Below, in pieces: positions 12,901 through 24,048 of a stretch of DNA of 64,000 bases. Origin of the DNA: Zingiber officinale (lineage: Eukaryota; Streptophyta; Magnoliopsida; Zingiberales; Zingiberaceae); the NCBI RefSeq assembly GCF_018446385.1, contig NW_024589857.1, positions 496,001 through 560,000 on the forward strand, read 5' to 3'. The notes beneath the pieces were generated by a model. That model saw only the letters and a program-made list of their open reading frames with translations. It was not told the DNA's origin and made no database searches. How positions within the stretch are numbered: position 1 is the stretch's first letter; every line of letters begins with the position of its first letter. The translations under genes were made by a program, and so were the position numbers.

Positions 12901-13791
12901 TAAGTATATAGTTGGGCAAGGAATGGTGAATCTAGAATAAGAAAATCACCTAGGTTTTGTTCTTTTTTCTCCTCCTTAGTTTCTCTCCTGTTTGTTTCTT
13001 CTTCTATGCTATTCTGAATACCTGTATAAGAAAGCCAAAAGGAGAAGTGTATGAAGGCAGTAACTGAGCATGGTCAAGAGAAAACGAAATGTACTATGAG
13101 TATAATAGGTAGTAATACAACCCAAATTTGGGCATTTCAGCGCAGAATCGAGTGACACACCCAATGTACCAATTGGTAGAATAACTCTCTAAACCTACTC
13201 AGTTTTGATAAACAACTATTATTCCTCTAAATTTTATAGAAACTTTTGTCAAAGCCGCACCTAGCTGACTAATCATTGATCACGAATACTAGCAAATGGG
13301 AGAAAAACACTAGCTCCATGTATAAAGCATTGCCCTTTCAAAACAAAAGCTATTGCTAACTCTCATTTTTATGAGAATCCACAGTGTTTTCCATGAATGA
13401 CATAATAGAGCTAGTTGCCAAATACAAACGAACACCATGAACTAAAACTGCTAGTACATATTCACAGAACAAAACTTGATAAAGCTTAGATGTACTCGAT
13501 GCTAAAGAACTGTCTAAGAAAGTGGAAAAGAGAAAATAGAATTTACTCACCCAAAGCTTCCGTCACAACATTTCCTTCTTCCTTGAAAATTTCGGCCGTG
13601 GTCAGTAAGTTGCGTCTCACTAGGTAATCATAGATATAAGTATCAAGCCTGACAAGAAAAAACATCACCAAAACAGAAACTTACGAATAAGCAACGGAGC
13701 ATAAAATCTCACAAAAAAAAAAAACAAAGTGAACTCGATAATAAACTCCCCCAACTCACGCCTTATCCGCTTCCCAGTTCCCCTTCCACAT
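4000..13791 (-). CDS. LUG: LEUNIG-family transcriptional co-repressor, 14 exons
   Basis: My minus-strand exon model, from the splice signals, is 13791-13760, 13648-13551, 9459-9350, 9272-8986, 8724-8594, 7742-7693, 7387-7055, 6962-6845, 6771-6665, 5719-5570, 5018-4860, 4783-4667, 4593-4399 and 4143-4000. All introns are GT-AG and all phases join in frame, for 676 residues. Residues 1-70 form the LisH/LUFS region ([16 protein letters not shown], then [16 protein letters not shown]). A Gln-rich stretch follows, then RGRPPK and GRPRK near 231-242, which resemble AT-hooks. Ser/Pro/Thr-rich sequence precedes about seven WD40 repeats from residue 390, ending [16 protein letters not shown] proteins act in the nucleus with SEUSS adaptors and recruit repressive complexes. 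The start at 13791 matches the family; an upstream in-frame ATG at 13947 adds atypical sequence. LUG versus LUH is not settled. Intron 2 is 4.1 kb. Confidence 0.9.
7106..7327 (-). repeat. in-frame 111-bp tandem duplication in the LEUNIG-like gene
   Basis: Within exon 7 two adjacent 37-codon units (residues 257-293 and 294-330) are clearly related. Both carry a TLS(V/I)TPP core, a Ser-Thr-Pro run, S(G/V)SM and NLQNSNA. The copies differ at roughly a third of residues, so the duplication is not recent. It lies in the flexible Ser/Pro/Thr-rich linker just upstream of the acidic segment that leads into the WD40 domain. Confidence 0.8.
8140..8310 (-). mobile_element. possible tRNA-derived SINE in a LEUNIG-like intron
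   Basis: This GC-rich island inside the AT-rich fifth intron stands out in composition. On the minus strand it contains GGGCTAACACTTATGG, which resembles an RNA polymerase III A box, and then GGTCGATTCCC, which resembles a B box, at tRNA-like spacing. I could not define target duplications or exact ends. It could also be another kind of dispersed repeat. Confidence 0.35.
11426..12760. repeat. pair of diverged direct repeats in intron 2 of the LEUNIG-like gene
   Basis: A segment at about 11426-11520 (TTTAGTCCCACATGGATA, later a GTCTCTTGTAAACATATG motif) is repeated in diverged form at about 12667-12755 (TTAGTCTCACATGGATA, later GTCTCTTAAGAACATATG). They are in the same direction and about 1.24 kb apart. 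The segment between them is CT-rich and has no recognisable retroelement protein. A small, old terminal-repeat retroelement (TRIM-like) would explain this, but no target duplication or primer-binding site was found. It may account for part of the unusual length of this intron. Confidence 0.35.
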
Positions 13792-14068
13792 AATGGCGCC
13801 GCAACACGAGAAAAAAATCAACACCACAAACTCAGTCACGGTTTCCCCTACGTCCAGAAACTCGCAACCGCATCCACTGCTGCGATTCGAGATGGGAAAC
13901 AAATCAGAGTCGGGAATGAAAATAGCATACCGAATGGGTTGAATCAAACCTCAAACCCCCTCGTACTCTGTGCCTCCGAGATCACGATTCCGGCGCCCCC
14001 TAAGGAAGGAGAGATCGAGATCGCCGGAGAAGAAAGGATTCGCCGATACGAAGAAGAGTGAGGGAGTG

Positions 14069-14077
14069 TATTTATAG
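14069..14077 (-). promoter_or_regulatory. TATA box of the LEUNIG-like gene
   Basis: On the minus strand CTATAAATA sits about 280 bp upstream of the chosen ATG at 13791. A start of transcription some 30 bp downstream would leave a 5' leader of roughly 250 nt, which is reasonable for a plant regulatory gene. A longer frame on the opposite strand at 13729-14061 is a shadow of this region. Confidence 0.55.
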
Positions 14078-14099
14078 TGGCGAGTAGAACGAAGGGTGG

Positions 14100-15619
14100 G
14101 AGGTATAAAACCCCTCGCTGTGGGCGCTGGTTTTTGTGCCTCGGGAAATTTGACCCGGAGTCGTGCCTCCTCATCTGAAGCAGTTCAACTTGTGCTCCGG
14201 GTCTTTGACTTTGGTCAATCTCTCGCGTTCACACGGCGATCTACGGCCCTGATCTATTACAAATGGCAACGGAAGGGAATGTTCTGTCTGGTGCCTGCTT
14301 AGGATAACTGGCCCGGACTGGAAGCTGCCAAAATTAACATTAAAAAATAGCTGTAAAAAAAGCTTTTTATTTAAAAAAACACGTGTAAAATAATAACGTG
14401 CTATAAGTTTATTACAACAATTTGGAAAGAGTTAATTGTAAGTTTATCAAAACTTCCAAGGTCTAGTTTCAATGTAGATCCAACCCGAACTAGTACTTTG
14501 TTCTTGGTCGATCGAATATGCTAAGACATAAGTTTACGATCGTAATTGTGTTTTGTCGTACGTAGCTTATTCAATTATGTTACGGCTAACACGTGCGGTG
14601 CTTGTCGTATCTAAACAACAACGTTAGGATACTCGAAGAGTGTTATCGCACGGAATACACTCACACTCTTACTCACTTGACATATACTCACTTGACATAT
14701 GGATTGTGTTGTAACGTAGCTTACTTAACAATTACATCCCGAGCGACTAATAGAATTGTCATTTTAAGAATAAGTAGGAATTTTTTTCATTAATATTTAA
14801 CTATTTATAGTTTGAAAATTAATTAGTTCCAAAAATTTTACAGCTTTGTTACCATAGGAGTTTTTTTTCTTCTTATTTTTATTTTTATTTTGAAATAATT
14901 AATCTAATTATTTTTTACTTGGTTTGAATGTAAACTATAAAAAAATACTCAATGTCACATTCCATGCTCCTTTTACCTTCCTATTTTCATAAGATTGCTC
15001 GGTGGGTTTATTCCCTGTGTTTTTTTAAATGTTGGCAACATAATTTTATTATTAAAGTTGCATTTAAAAACATTGAATTCAAGAAGCTACATGATGATTA
15101 TAACTTCCCTTCATATTAACAATTCTTCCGAATTTATAAAATAGGATATTTTATTAAAGGCCCGCCCAGTTTTTTTGAATTTCTCAAAGAGCACATCATA
15201 TTTTAGTTTTTATGAAAGGACATACTTAATTTATAGAATACCTCTCACCAACTCAACTTCTAAAATATCCCATCTCAATGTCAGAACCATCTGAATATAT
15301 ATTTCGTCATTAATTTAACAATAAAATTTAAATTTCATCGTTACTTAGGAATGGAATAAAAAATTTAATATTATATCAATCGTTAAAATAATGACAGATA
15401 TATATTATAGAACTATAACTAATTTAATGATAAATATTCAATCTAAAAAATTGAATGATTTTCATTGATTTTTTTGTTAATGATAGATGTTATAGATAGG
15501 GTTGATAAATTTTTATTGATTTTTATAGAATATGTGAAAAGAATTTTATGGAATTCTATAAACTTTTTTTTTAAGATTTTTACAAATATTTATAAATTTC
15601 ATAGAAACTTATGATTTAA
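14100..15619. other. AT-rich intergenic DNA
   Basis: This follows the LEUNIG-like promoter. It contains a short direct repeat of CTCACTTGACATAT near 14670-14701. At 15300-15440 it has diverged motifs of the type ATCGTTAAAATAATGACAG, which recur at 17237-17310 and recall the subterminal repeats of CACTA elements. No gene is visible. Confidence 0.5.
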
Positions 15620-16920
15620 GAGGTGTATTCAATCTTGAAAAAGCGTAGACGGTCATGGTCTCGTACAATATCTATTTTCAAACAAAACCTAAAATACCTA
15701 ATTAAATTTATTTTTTTAATAAAATAATAAATAGCAAACTTGTCCATAAAAATTCTTTTCAACATTTTATACTTTTATCTTGTTTTGGCTAAAAACAAAG
15801 AGACGATAACGTCTCACTTAAAAAAACTTTACTAATAAAATTTTAAATCCAATATATTATGATAATTTTCAATATTTTTATTTATAATTTTGATCCAATT
15901 AACCTGAAATGTTGGTTAACCATTTAATTTGGTCTTTCTTTTAATAAAATGTTAAATTGATAAATTTGATTATTAATAAAATTAATAATATTATTATTAA
16001 TTTGATTAGTAATAATATTATTAAAATAAATAAATATAAATATATAAAATGTATTTAGGAATTTTTAAAATTTAATAAATTTTATAGAATATTTTTAGGT
16101 CGAATTTTATTAGACTTTATTAAATTATCTATTAATTAAGTTGAGAATTAATTTGATTTATTAATATATATTTTATATTAAAACATACTGTCTCAAGTTT
16201 CTCTTCCCTCTACGCACAACGCCGCTGTCCAAATCGACTTCGACTTTGGCCTGCTTGCAAATAGTCGACGGAAGCATCATCGACCACCTCAAACAATTTT
16301 TCTATTTGTTTTCCTCCTTTCCGGCGCACCGCAGACTTCACCAAATGAGACTCATTGTTTCCCATCACGAGCAACTGGAGAAAAAATTTTCGCTTGCAAC
16401 CCGTCGCCGGAGAAAAGGTTGCAAACGGCATTTGTTCCGTTCCAGTCATTCCAATCCATTCTTTTGCCATTATAACGTCGGAAAACAGTATTTCAGAGGA
16501 CCTTTAAGATCAAAGAAATAATCAAAATCGAGGATAGGGAAGAAAAAAAGACTTATTTGTAAAAAATAAAGTGATTTGAAGTCTATAGAAATCTCAAGGA
16601 TGAGGAGAAGATTTTTTATTTTATTTTTAAAATTGTACCAAGTGTTTTGGAGAGCTCTTATTGGTTAAAATTTATATTCAAGAATTTCTAAAAGAATCCA
16701 TGAAAATATATTAAAACTTTGGATACCAAAAGATTTTCATAGAGTTTTAAAAAGTCAAGCTTGAATACCACGTGACTTTTTAAAATTCTATAAAAATCTA
16801 ATTTGGATACCACTAGATTTCTATAAAGTTTATAAAAGTCTAGATTGAATACACCTAGACTTTTAAAATTCACAAAAGTCATTCAAAGTAATTAAAAGTC
16901 CAACATTGAATACACCCCCC
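15620..16920. mobile_element. Harbinger/Tourist-like terminal-inverted-repeat element
   Basis: The left end GAGGTGTATTCAAT (15620) is the inverse of the right end ATTGAATACACCCCCC (to 16920). Both ends are flanked by TTAA, compatible with the TTA/TAA target duplication of the PIF/Harbinger superfamily. The right 380 bp are a series of inverted AT-rich blocks (AAAGTC...GACTTTT type with TTGAATAC). The centre includes a less AT-rich segment at 16200-16510 with no recognisable product. No transposase was seen, so this would be a non-autonomous element. Confidence 0.5.
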
Positions 16921-16949
16921 TTAATCCGGTCACTAAAATAACAACATAT

Positions 16950-17140
16950 GTCCCCAGGGCGTAGCACAGCTGGGGGCCCATGGTTTCGTGGCCGAAAGGT
17001 CCAGGGTTCGATCCTCGGGGTGTCATTGCCTGGGGTTAGTGTCCCGGCTATGCGCTTTCAGCTGTGTACCTGCATTTACCTCCCTCCATATCTGTGGGAC
17101 CGGCTCTAGGGGGACCGCTGATGTGACGGTTCCACATTTT
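16950..17140 (+). mobile_element. tRNA-derived SINE
   Basis: A GC-rich 190-bp body carries a perfect A-box match, TAGCACAGCTGG (16962-16973), and a B box, GGTTCGATCC (17005-17014), 32 nt apart, as in RNA polymerase III promoters. It ends in a short T run (CATTTT). The flanks are an 18-bp direct repeat beginning ACTAAAATAACAA (16932-16949 and 17141-17158, one mismatch), which is the target duplication expected of LINE-mediated insertion. It is not a functional tRNA gene: no acceptor stem closes around it. Confidence 0.85.
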
Positions 17141-17148
17141 ACTAAAAT

Positions 17149-17152
<4 letters not shown>

Positions 17153-17192
<40 letters not shown>

Positions 17193-17203
17193 TTATTTAT
17201 TTC
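17153..17203. repeat. (AT)n and (ATTT)n microsatellite
   Basis: Uninterrupted AT dinucleotides run to about 17188 and then give way to ATTT repeats. The tract begins inside the 3' copy of the SINE target duplication, so it may have grown from the AT-rich target site. Confidence 0.9.
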
Positions 17204-18420
17204 TATCATTATTTTAGCGATGAAATTTAATTGCATCGTTAAAAATAGTGACAGATTAAATATCCATCACTAAATCTGTCATTATTTTAACGGTCAAATT
17301 AAATATCTATTGTTAAATTAATGATGAAAATATATATCCTCACTAATTCTAAATCATATTAGGGTTTCTCGGATTTTTTTTCTTATCTTACGCTCTCTCC
17401 TAATCAATCTTCGGCGTCCTCCTCTCCGACACACATGCAATCAACTCTCCGACACTTAGGTAACCTCCCCCCTCTCATCTCCCCTACCATCTTTGGTCGC
17501 GACCTCAAGGTCTCACCTAGGTCATGTTGTGCTCATGAGGCTGTCATAACCTCACACTGTGCTCACAAGGTTGATCGGCTGCACCCTAAGCCTCGACCTC
17601 TTAGCCTTGGTCGGCTACAAGCTCAGTCCCGGCCTCACATCTAGGTCGCGAGTCCAACTATGACCTTAGCCCTGGAAAGGTGCCCATGCAGTCGTGGCCG
17701 AGTGGCCTTCAGACTCGGCCTCGGCCTCTCAACCTTGGTCGGCTACAAGCTCAGCTCCGGCCTTGCTTCAAGCATTAGTGGAGGTATGTGATATACACTA
17801 TTTACGCTACAATGTTCATTCTTGTTGCTCCGCCTTCTACATCATCGTCGGTGACTGACATGAGCGTCAAAGAGCCAACGTCAAGGACCCCTTCCCTGGT
17901 TCAGCACTGACGTCATCTGTTTTGCAGGGCGGAGCGGAGTCTACGGGCGGTCAATGGGACCTCCACATCCCCAGTTTTTCATCTCATCGACTTTCGAACA
18001 GGATCATAGGTCATGAATTTAACCACGACCTCAGTCATAGCCGAGCAATCGTGCAACCATGGGAGCTAGTCATCTAACCCTGATCAAGCAGTCGAGTGCA
18101 TGCATGATGCATTGTATACATACATCTATTTTTTTATGGTAAATATTATCAAAAATATTGTTTGTGTACTCCTCTATATATTTAATTGTTGACTTTATAA
18201 TATTTTTTGTACAGACTTCTTATTTGGCGTGTTCTTACACTTTTTGGAGAAAAACTTCTTTGTGCACAGGCTTTAGGTATATGATGAATGTTTATTTATT
18301 GATAGTATTAGGTTTTAATATTTTAATTAAGCTTATGTTTAAACTATATGTATACTTATGTTTACACTTTAATAATGTTACAAATTTATTTATCATTAGA
18401 TTACAATGTATATGAATAAA
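17204..18420. other. non-coding flank of the CACTA block
   Basis: At 17210-17345 there are imperfect inverted motifs (TAGTGACAGATTAAATATCC with its partner AATCTGTCATTATTTTAACG), similar in style to CACTA subterminal repeats. From 17390 to 18070 the base composition becomes GC-rich. A phrase beginning CCTTGGTCGGCTACAAGCTC occurs twice, near 17603 and 17732. No protein is recognisable. This may be the 5' non-coding part of the CACTA element that follows, but I found no CACTA terminus. Confidence 0.4.
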
Positions 18421-18766
18421 GTTTGAATGTACAATAGGTTAGAAAATAAATTTAGCACTAAGGAATATTTTGATAAAGTTGAAGAGTTTGTGAACTTTAT
18501 TAAGCGCCATCCAAATTGTATAAATGGTGATTAGTTGCGTTATATGTGTAATCATTGTAAATATAGAAATACAAGTTTCCGCAATAAGGATATCGTGAAA
18601 GTACATCTAGGTATAAATGGTTTGTTTCAAATTACTACAACTAATTCTTTAAGGGAGAGTCTTATTTTTTTGAGGCAATTGGACCTTTTGTTATTTTGTC
18701 ATCTTGTCATATTGCTCAAGAGAAGCATCATCTAATGATAATGCAATGCAATCAATGATTTATGAT

Positions 18767-20130
18767 ATCAGGGCCGACTTTAGGCATAATACATTATGGT
18801 CTATTCTTAGGGCCCCAATTTTTATTGGAGCCCATTATTTTTAATATATTAAATATATTTTTATATATTTTTTTAAGAGAATCGTGTGATAAAAGATTTA
18901 CACAATCTCATAAAGGGACTTTTTTTTTTTACATTTTAAATTTATTTTTAATTATGTATGTTTTTTTATAAGATCTAACATATTTCTCTTTAATATCTCT
19001 CAATCCTAGTCTTCCCTCATTGCGTTTCTCTTTCATTGGTGAAGCTTTCTCCTTTAATTAATAAGAATATGAATTAGAAATATCTTATTCATATAATACA
19101 AAATAAAAAAATGTTAGTTTTTTTTAGTTCCCCTTTTCCAACTCCCCCTCTCTGTGTTTCTCTCTCTCGTTGAGATTGGGAAAGAGAAATCGCACATAAC
19201 GCTATCACATTGATTTGGTTGGTGCTACTATGCTCCTTGCTTGATTAAATTCAAATGTTGATGCATTTGTCCGTATTGTTCGGATCGAAATGGAGAAATT
19301 TATTATTTTTGAGCAATGACTAGTTAGATACCTCTATCACTTCGCTTCCTTAATAGATATTAATTTTAGCCTTTATTTAGATGTATTTATAGTCATAAAT
19401 TGTTCAATTTCCCCTTTGTCTTCATTCTATCATTTACAATTGCTCTGCTTTACGTGATGAAAAATATGGTTTATTTTTCTTTTGCTTTGTGCCTAAAAAG
19501 GCTCTCATTTAGTTCTTGATAAATGATAATGACTAATTTTGTCTCGTTGTGATCTTTATTTTCTAAGGATTGTATTGAGTTTTGTAATTTTGTACCTATA
19601 TTTTTTATTTATTTATTTTTTTTTATACTTCACGAATGATGATGAATTGAACACGGAGTATGATTTTTTTTCCTATTGTCGTTTTATTTCATTGTTCTTA
19701 TTTCCTCAAATTTGTTCTTTTTTGTAAGGGTTGTTCTATCTTTCTTTCATTTAAATAATTAGACATACTTCTGTCTTTCTTCATTTCTAAACAATTTTGA
19801 ATACACTTATTTTCAACTAAGTGAATTATATAATTATTATCTCCTTAGGTGTATTATTATATCTAATAATAATATACTGTTTAATATCATAAAACTTATA
19901 CTTCCCTGAATTAGGTTATTAAAACTTGAATATAAAATTTTAATTAATAATTTTACATCTCAAAAAGTGAGAAAATTAAATTTTATTTTTAAAAATTAAT
20001 ATTTTAATTTGTTAAAAAATTTAAACCATTGTTTTGACCCCAAGTCCAAATGAAAAAGAATGAGGAAATTGTTTTTTAAACAATGTCAAAGGTCTAAAAA
20101 AAAATTTTCCACCTAGGGCCACAAATAGGT
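18767..20130. mobile_element. hAT/Tip100-like remnant inside the CACTA gene
   Basis: The left edge CAGGGCCGACTTTAGGC, with CTTAGGGCCCC some 30 bp further in, matches the usual terminal pattern of Tip100-like hAT elements. Near 20115 CCACCTAGGGCCACAAA resembles the inner part of the opposite end, but the terminal bases there are lost. The remnant separates the first TNP2 domain from the rest. The interior is AT-rich and has no transposase that I recognise. No 8-bp duplication was found. Confidence 0.45.
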
Positions 20131-21397
20131 CATTTTCAACTATCAACTATTGCATGACTATTGAACATTAAGGTAGAATATCATTTCTCATAATGATGTT
20201 ACAATAATATTTGTCAATTGATGTTAGAGTTGCTCGCTACTGATAACATAATGACTGATATCTTCTACCGTATAAAGAAATTAGTAAAATTTTTAGATTT
20301 ACTTGTGGAAAAAATTGATTTTGTATAAATAATTACATGATCTTTTGGAATGAAGAATTTATTGAATGGAGAGTATGTAATCACCCTCGTTATAAGTAGC
20401 GTAGTCACATATCAGGGAAGAAGAAGAAGAATTTAACATAGAAAGTTATGTATTACTTTCCATTAATTACTAGACTTCAACATTTGTATGCATCTGCCAC
20501 AACAGCAAGCCACATGAGGTGGCATCATGAGCATGTACACAAAAGAAATATAATGTGTCGTTCTTCTGATTCCCCTGTATAGAAATATCTTAATATAATA
20601 TTTTCTTCCTTTCCAATGGAACTATGTAATATAATATTGAGACTTTCAGCAAATGGATTTCAGTCATTTGGTCAATTTGGACAATGATATTCATTTTGCC
20701 AAACATATTAACACCATATAACTTACCGTCATAGATGTGCATGAAAGATGAATACATGTAATGTTCTTTATTGTACTTATTCTATGTCCAAAGAATCTGA
20801 AAGAAAAGATAAATATTTTTTGCAACATCTGATTATTGAGCTGAATGAATTATGGAATGTAAGGTCAGGTATTTATGATATTGTAAGTAAAACTAATTTT
20901 ACCTTGCATGTGACTTTATTATAGAAGATTTGTAATTTTAAACATATTCAATATTGTCAAGATGGAGCACAGCTTATAAATTAGCATGTCCACGTTGCAT
21001 GATAAATTTTGATATATTTTTCATTTTCTTGCGGTGGAAAGATATCTTAGTTTAATAATCATCATAAATTTTTACCAAAAAAACACTCTTTTAGGTGAAA
21101 TAAGAAAGAGTTCATAAAGAATAAAGTGGTCTAAAAACTTCCACTCGTAATTAAGTCAGGAGAGGAAATACTTGAGGAAATAGACAACTATGGATTTTAA
21201 ATAAATACATTGTTAGAGTGTGCAAGTGTGGTTGAAAAAAAGAAGCATATTTTAGGAGTTTTCATATTGGAAGTATCTAACATTCGACATAATTTAGATG
21301 TGATGCATGTTGAGGAAATTTTTTTTTTAATAATATCTTCAATACTATCAAAAATTTTCTTGGAAAAACTAAAAATACAGCAAAATCATGTGAGAAA

Positions 21398-23293
21398 TGT
21401 TGGGACTGAAATGTAGCTAGAGGGGGGTGAATAGCTTGTCTCATGCTCGTGGTCGGCGTTGCTTGTTTCTTCAAAGATGTGCAGCGGAAATATACAAGAA
21501 ACAACACACACAACGCTAACAAGTAGATTTACTTGGTATCCACCTCCAAAGGAGGTGACTAGTCCAAGGATTCACACACTCACACACACCTCCACTAATA
21601 AACACTCCTTTACGGTAACTACCAAAGGCGGAGAAGCCCTACAAGACTCTCAATACAAGAAGAAAGACAAGGGCAGTAAAGAACAAGCAAAAGCTTACAA
21701 GAAGTGCAGTAAAAACCCTAACCCTAACTTCTCTTCTTCGCCTCTTGACTTGGACAAAACTTCCAAGAATCTTCAAGATCTGGCATGGAGAGCTCTGTGG
21801 AGAAGATGTGGAGTCTCCTATGAAGATCGGAGCTGTATCGTGAAGTCTGCAAGTTCTCTCCCGAAGGAATCGAGCGCCTGCAGCTAAATACGATGCCAAC
21901 GGTTGGATCCCGATCGATTGGATTGCTCTCAATCGATCGGGGAGGCTTTGGATCGATCGGCTGATCGATCTAGAGCGCCTCTATGCTCTCTGGAATAGTC
22001 TGGATCGATCGGCTGATCGATCCAGCCTTTATCGTATAAAAACGTGCCACTCCAATCGATCCACTGATCAATTGGGGTCTCTGGATCGATCCACTGATCG
22101 ATCCAGAGGCGTTCTGTGCGCTCTGTGACTTGCCCACTCAAGGCTTGTCGCGGGGACCTTCCCAATCGATCGGCTGATCGATTGGGCATCAGCCAATCGA
22201 TCGGCTGATCGATCCAGACATTGGTTTTTGCCCAAAACCAAGTCCCAAGGCCCCCAAACCAACATCCGATCAATCAATAACTTGTTGGTTCATCATGCCT
22301 AGCATCCGGTCACCCTTGACCTGCTAGGACTCCCTTACCAAGTATCCGGTCAATCCCTTTGACCCACTTAGACTTTTCCTCATCGTGCCAAGTATCCGGT
22401 CACTCCCTTGACCTACTTGGACTTTTCCTCATCATGCCAAGTATCCGGTCACTCCCTTGACCTACTTGGACTTTTCCCTTCTCGCCAAGTATTCGGTCAA
22501 TCTCTTTGACCTACTTAAACTTTTCTTCCTTGTGCCAAGTATCCGGTCAATCCCTTTGACCTACTTGGACTTTCACCAGATGTCTGGTCAATCTTGACCC
22601 ATCTGGATTTCCCCGTGCCTGGCTTCACTCACCAGGACTTCCCTTCTGCCTAGCTTCACTCACTAGGACTTCTCTTCTGCCTGGCTTCACTCACCAGGTC
22701 TTTCACCTAGCTTCACTCACTAGGATTTTCACCTGGCTTCACTCACCAGGATTTTCCTCTGCCTGGCTTCACTCACCAGGACTTTCACCTAGCTTCACTC
22801 ACTAGGATTTTCCTTCTGCCTAGCTTCACTCACTAGGTCTTTCACCTGGTTTCACTCACCAGGATTTTCCTTCTGCCTAGCTTCACTCACTAGGTCTTTC
22901 ACCTGGCTTCACTCACCAGGATTTTCCTTCTGCCTAGCTTCACTCACTAGGTCTTTCACCTGGCTTCACTCACCAGGATTTTCCTTCTACCTAGCTTCAC
23001 TTACTAGGTCTTTCATCTGGCTTCACTCACCAGGATTTTCCTTCTGCCTAACATCCCAGTTAGGACTTCCCAGTCAAGTATCTGGTCAACCTTGACCTAC
23101 TTGACTCTTCTTCAATCAACCTGATCAGACCCTGATCAGAGGGAAATTGTACCAAACAATCTCCCCAAATGAACAACTACACCTGCGCTTGTCCATATCA
23201 TCGAAGTCTTAAATTGTCAAACATCGAAACCCAAACCAAGACTCAAGCTTGGTCAACCAAGTCAACCTTGACCTGAGGGATATTGCACCAATA
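21398..23293 (-). mobile_element. solo LTR inserted in the CACTA transposase
   Basis: The segment runs from TGTTGG to CCAATA and is flanked by the same 5 bp, AGAAA (21393-21397 and 23294-23298). The TNP2 reading resumes directly after it. No internal retroelement sequence is present, so it is a solo LTR of 1896 bp. The start (GCTAGAGGGGGGTGAATAG) is the reverse complement of the 3' end of the gag-only element LTR at 30300. It also shares that family's U3 modules, inverted, so it is a relative in minus orientation. It carries palindromes of the type ATCGATCGGCTGATCGAT (21900-22215). Confidence 0.88.
22310..23050. repeat. two adjacent tandem arrays within the solo LTR
   Basis: From 22310 to 22590 a unit containing CCAAGTATCCGGTCA, then TTGACCTACTTGGACTTTTC, repeats about five times. 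From 22617 to 23050 a unit alternating CTGGCTTCACTCACCAGG and CTAGCTTCACTCACTAGG, joined by ATTTTCCTTCTGC or TCTTTCAC, repeats many times. The same modules, inverted, occur in the LTRs at 30560-30980, 35820-36300 and 63340-63960. Confidence 0.85.
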
Positions 23294-23754
23294 AGAAATT
23301 TAAAGAATTAGTTAGTAGAACTGAGTTACATCAGAATGAAATAGTCAATAAATTTTCAAAGGCTGGTTATACATTGGACAAAAAAAGATAAGGAAGCTTT
23401 ATATAGCTAGTTAAAAGAAATCAAATTCCCTAATAGGTATAACTCGAATATGTCTTAATGTGTGGATATGAATAAATTTAAAATGAAGTCATGTGTTCAT
23501 GCAAAGACTTATTTCCTTAGTTTTCCATGACTTACTTCCTAATAATGTTTAGCAAACACTTATAGAATTGAGTATGCTTTTCAAATATTTCACATTAAGG
23601 GTTATTATGACGACATATATGCTTCAACTAGAAATAGATATTCCTCTTATACTATGTAAACTTGAGCGCATATTCTCATCTAATTTTTTTGATTCAATGG
23701 AGTGTCTATCAGTTCATTTACCTTATGAGACATGACTAGTTGGTCATGTGTAGT

Positions 23755-23920
23755 TAGGAATGGCAATGGGTCGAGTTAAGGTCAAATTCCATATCTTTCA
23801 TCCTCATACCCATCGGGTGTCAAATATCCATCCCTATACCCATACCTATTAAAGGTTTGGGTATCTTCTATACTAATAATTTTTTTCCCATCCAATTATC
23901 ATCATTCAACAAAAACATAT

Positions 23921-23966
<46 letters not shown>

Positions 23967-24048
23967 GGATATTGGATATTCCATACCTTCCTCTATTCGG
24001 GATAGATATCATATCCTTTATCAAATTTAGAGGAAATTATCATCCCTA
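23755..24048. mobile_element. 294-bp non-autonomous hAT-like element
   Basis: The ends are inverted repeats, TAGGAATGGCAAT on the left and the complement of TAGGGATGATAAT on the right. They are flanked by an 8-bp duplication, TGTGTAGT (23747-23754) and TGTGCAGT (24049-24056), with one mismatch. TAGGGATGGCAAT-type ends and 8-bp duplications are typical of plant hAT elements. It splits the TNP2 gene between the DUF4218 part and the VQYR-YPFKRYF motif. A TATA/TG microsatellite lies inside it (about 23920-23965). Confidence 0.82.
23920..23965. repeat. (TA)n(TG)n microsatellite
   Basis: A compound run of TA followed by at least 15 TG dinucleotides lies inside the hAT-like element. It is likely to vary in length between individuals. 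Confidence 0.9.

Noticed and set aside
13729..14061. 110-codon plus-strand frame over the LEUNIG-like first exon
   Set aside because: It is antisense to exon 1 and its 5' leader; the minus strand carries the LisH coding sequence, a correct splice donor and a TATA box.
15840..16180. Matrix attachment region or centromeric satellite
   Set aside because: The AT-richness is high but there is no periodic unit; it lies within a terminal-inverted-repeat element.
16950..17020. tRNA gene
   Set aside because: A and B boxes are present but no cloverleaf closes; the longer body and flanking duplication indicate a SINE.
22600..23050. CRISPR-like spaced repeats
   Set aside because: These are contiguous LTR tandem modules in plant DNA; the units vary and there are no unique spacers or cas genes.
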